Shown piece after piece: positions 13,039 to 15,087 of a stretch of 15,087 bases of DNA. Made by a program: the position numbers and the translations under genes. Source of the stretch: an uncultured Leucobacter sp. (GTDB lineage Bacteria > Actinomycetota > Actinomycetes > Actinomycetales > Microbacteriaceae); contig CAMFIY010000026.1 in assembly GCA_945952575.1 (NCBI GenBank), positions 1 through 15,087 on the forward strand. Reading direction: 5' to 3'. The notes beneath the pieces are model-generated. The model was not told the DNA's origin, ran no database searches, and saw only the letters and a program-made list of their open reading frames with translations. Every line of letters starts with the position of its first letter. Position 1 is the stretch's first letter.

Positions 13039-13920
13039 GTGAGTGAGGGACGGCGGGCGCGGCCGACGTACGAGGGGGACCCGACGCTGTTGCGCGTCAT
13101 GGTGCGGCCCCTCTGGATCGCAGCGCTCCTGCTCGCGCTGCTCGTCGCCGCCGTCTTCGCCTGGCTCGGGCGCTGGCAGCTCGGAAACGCGATCAACGTG
13201 CAGCCGGACGATCACTCGATCAGCGAGACCGCGAGACCGATCGGCGCGGTCACGCACCCCGGTGGCCCGGTCACCGATGTCGCCGCAGGCATGGTGGTGG
13301 ATCTCACCGGTCGCTTCGTACCCGGGGATTTCCTGGTGGTCGAGGATCGCACGAACGGCGGCGCGCGCGGCGCCTGGGTGACCGGGCATTTCGTCGTGGA
13401 CGGAGCCGGGAGCGATGGATCCGATGCGCACCTGGCGGTCGCCGTCGGATGGGCGCCGTCGCACGCCGAGGCTGAACGAGCGCTCGCGGATGTGGCGCTG
13501 ACCCCGTCGCTCGACGGCGCCGATGTCGCGATCCAGGGGCGCTACATGCCGAGCGATGCGACGGAGCTGCCCGAGCTTTCGCAGGATCCGCTGCGACTGC
13601 TGACCATGGCGCCGGCGCAACTGATCAACACCTGGAAGCCGTTCGACGGCCCGGCCTACGCCGGGTACCTCGTGCTGCATCCGCTCGCCCCGCTCGACGC
13701 GGCCGGCCTCGAGCGCTCGGGGCTCTCCGTCATCGACTCCGTCCCGCCCCTGCCCGCCGAGACGGTCAACTGGCTCAATGTCTTCTACGCCGTCGAGTGG
13801 GCGCTGTTCGCAGGCTTCGCGATCTTCTTCTGGTTCCGCCTGGTGCGGGACGCGTGGGAGAAGGAGCACGAGTTGATCCTGCTCGCGGAGGCGAAGGATC
13901 GCGCTTCCGCCGACGATTAG
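13039..13920 (+). CDS. SURF1-family cytochrome oxidase biogenesis protein
   Basis: A 293-residue membrane protein with the SURF1 plan: an N-terminal membrane segment at about residues 24-42 running into the signature FAWLGRWQLG, a large extracytoplasmic domain, and a second membrane segment at about 248-267 in NWLNVFYAVEWALFAGFAIFFWFRLVRD. SURF1 proteins assist assembly of haem-copper cytochrome c oxidase (insertion or stabilisation of haem a in subunit I). The start is GTG 13039. The gene is followed at once by the DUF3817 gene, and then guaA; this trio order is familiar from Microbacteriaceae genomes. No cytochrome oxidase subunit genes are in the window. Confidence 0.9.
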   Translation: MSEGRRARPTYEGDPTLLRVMVRPLWIAALLLALLVAAVFAWLGRWQLGNAINVQPDDHSISETARPIGAVTHPGGPVTDVAAGMVVDLTGRFVPGDFLVVEDRTNGGARGAWVTGHFVVDGAGSDGSDAHLAVAVGWAPSHAEAERALADVALTPSLDGADVAIQGRYMPSDATELPELSQDPLRLLTMAPAQLINTWKPFDGPAYAGYLVLHPLAPLDAAGLERSGLSVIDSVPPLPAETVNWLNVFYAVEWALFAGFAIFFWFRLVRDAWEKEHELILLAEAKDRASADD

Positions 13921-13930
13921 AATGGAGATC

Positions 13931-14461
13931 ATGGTTCTGCAGCCCAAACCGGCCGACTTCCCGCGCATCCGCAAGGCGCTGACGTTCTACAAGGTCACCT
14001 CGGTGATCACCGGCACCATGCTGCTCCTGCTGCTGACCGAGATGATCCTGAAGTACTCGCCGATCCACCTCGAGCTCTTCGCCGGCGGATCCGGCGGCCT
14101 GCGCTTCGAGCCGGTGGTCGCGAGCGAGGGCTGCGAGTGGTACTCGCTCTTCGTCCCGGGTCAGAGCGTCTGCGAGCTGACCTCCACGGGTGACGGACTC
14201 AACCTCTCGCTGCTGATCCTGATCGCGCACGGCTGGTTCTACGTGGTCTATCTGGCGTCCTGCTTCATGGTCTGGAGCCCGATGCGCTGGCGCTTCCCGA
14301 AGTTCCTGCTGCTGGCGCTCGGCGGCGTGGTGCCGCTCATGTCGTTCTTCCTCGAGGTGGGCACGGCCCGCCAGGTGAACGCGTATCTCGATGAAGCCGA
14401 GGCGAGGTCGCCGGCCGGCCCAGAAGTTCCCACCCCCGCTACGGAAGGCAGCAACGCATGA
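13931..14461 (+). CDS. DUF3817 domain integral membrane protein
   Basis: A 176-residue protein with a short polar N-terminus, a membrane segment at about residues 22-43 (VTSVITGTMLLLLLTEMILK), an extracytoplasmic loop containing two cysteines (…EGCEWYSLF…, …SVCELTS…), then two more membrane segments (LLILIAHGWFYVVYLASCFMV and LLLALGGVVPLMSFFL). The LKYSP motif and the HGWFYVVYL segment fit the DUF3817 family, whose function is unknown. I prefer ATG 13931 because a TAGAAT -10-like box (13918-13923, overlapping the SURF1 stop) lies seven bases upstream. ATG 13922, which adds three residues, would fit if the gene is only read from the SURF1 transcript. Its TGA overlaps the guaA ATG by four bases, so the two are translationally coupled. 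The C-terminal 30 residues are Pro/Glu/Ala-rich and cytoplasmic or exposed. Confidence 0.85.
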   Translation: MVLQPKPADFPRIRKALTFYKVTSVITGTMLLLLLTEMILKYSPIHLELFAGGSGGLRFEPVVASEGCEWYSLFVPGQSVCELTSTGDGLNLSLLILIAHGWFYVVYLASCFMVWSPMRWRFPKFLLLALGGVVPLMSFFLEVGTARQVNAYLDEAEARSPAGPEVPTPATEGSNA

Positions 14462-15087
14462 CCGAGACCCCAGTGCACCGCCCGGTGCTCGTCGTCGATT
14501 TCGGGGCGCAGTACGCGCAGCTGATCGCCCGCCGAGTGCGCGAGGCCGGCGTGTACAGCGAGCTGGTGCCGCACAGCATCACTGCAGCCGAGGTGGCGGA
14601 GAAGCAGCCGCTCGGGATCGTCCTCTCGGGCGGCCCGTCCTCGGTGTACGAGGAGGGCGCTCCGAGCTTCGACGAGTCGATCTTCCAGCTGGGCGTGCCC
14701 GTGCTGGGCATCTGCTACGGCTTCCAGGTGATGGCGCGCGCGCTCGGCGGCGAGGTCGGCAACACGGGCGACCGGGAGTACGGTGCGACCGATGCGACCG
14801 TGGTCGGCGACGGCGGCGCGATCCTGCACGATCAGCCGCTCGAGCAGAACGTGTGGATGAGTCACGGCGATGCCGTGCAGCGTGCGCCTGAGGGCTTCGA
14901 CGTGCTGGCCCGCACCGCGGTGACGCCGGTCGCCGCCTTCGGATCGGCCGAGCGCCGGCTCTACGGCGTGCAGTGGCATCCCGAGGTGAAGCACTCGGAT
15001 CACGGTCAGCGGATCCTCGAGAACTTCCTGCACGATGTCGCAGGCATCCCTGCCGACTGGAACGCCGGCAACGTGATCGCCGAGCAG
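14458..15087 (+). CDS. guaA: GMP synthase (glutamine-hydrolysing), N-terminal part
   Basis: The first 210 codons of GMP synthase, which aminates XMP to GMP using glutamine and ATP. The visible part is the class I glutamine amidotransferase domain: VLVVDFGAQYAQLIARRVRE at residues 9-28, GIVLSGGPSSVYEE, the nucleophile elbow GICYGFQ with Cys86, and YGVQWHPEV with His174 and Glu176 completing the triad. The gene runs past the right edge; the ATP pyrophosphatase and dimerisation domains are not in the window. The start ATG overlaps the DUF3817 stop (ATGA), with GGAAGG about ten bases upstream as ribosome binding site. With guaB and guaB3 it makes up the guanylate branch of purine synthesis. Confidence 0.97.
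   Translation, partial: MTETPVHRPVLVVDFGAQYAQLIARRVREAGVYSELVPHSITAAEVAEKQPLGIVLSGGPSSVYEEGAPSFDESIFQLGVPVLGICYGFQVMARALGGEVGNTGDREYGATDATVVGDGGAILHDQPLEQNVWMSHGDAVQRAPEGFDVLARTAVTPVAAFGSAERRLYGVQWHPEVKHSDHGQRILENFLHDVAGIPADWNAGNVIAEQ

Overview
The window looks like chromosomal DNA of a high-GC actinomycete, most likely a member of the Microbacteriaceae. The grounds are the GC-rich codon use, the GuaB3-type IMP dehydrogenase paralogue, the SURF1 / DUF3817 / guaA order, proline/glutamine-rich DUF4190 proteins, a CIRCE operator in the high-GC form CTGGCACTC-N9-GAGTGCCAG, and several genes that appear to have leaderless transcripts. Genus cannot be fixed from the sequence alone. No transposase, integrase, tRNA, rRNA or CRISPR array was seen.

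Layout: (1) 1-867 holds a short AT-richer promoter region and a FadR-type GntR regulator. (2) 899-3036 on the minus strand holds two tandem DUF4190 membrane proteins followed by a SAM-dependent methyltransferase with a THUMP-like C-terminus. (3) 3220-3702 is a solitary groES with a CIRCE operator laid over its promoter and a perfect 20-bp terminator stem. (4) 3757-4707 is a RarD-type EamA transporter. (5) 4902-6404 is guaB, read from a TTG start. (6) 6414-9926 holds two paralogous secreted proteins, each with a signal peptide, a shared N-terminal domain I cannot assign, and C-terminal Ig-like repeats (four in the first, two in the second). (7) 10003-12882 is guaB3 followed closely by glpD. (8) 13039-15087 is SURF1, a DUF3817 membrane protein and the start of guaA, which runs off the window.

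How the genes work together: guaB, guaB3 and guaA form a dispersed guanine nucleotide locus (IMP to XMP to GMP). glpD and SURF1 belong to respiratory metabolism (electron input from glycerol-3-phosphate; cytochrome oxidase assembly). The least explained part is the secreted pair between guaB and guaB3. Its two genes share a nearly identical promoter including the spacer, a hairpin at the predicted mRNA 5' end next to the ribosome binding site, one cysteine pair at identical spacing, and a special C-terminal repeat type. They are therefore a duplicated, probably co-regulated surface or secreted protein family of unknown function.
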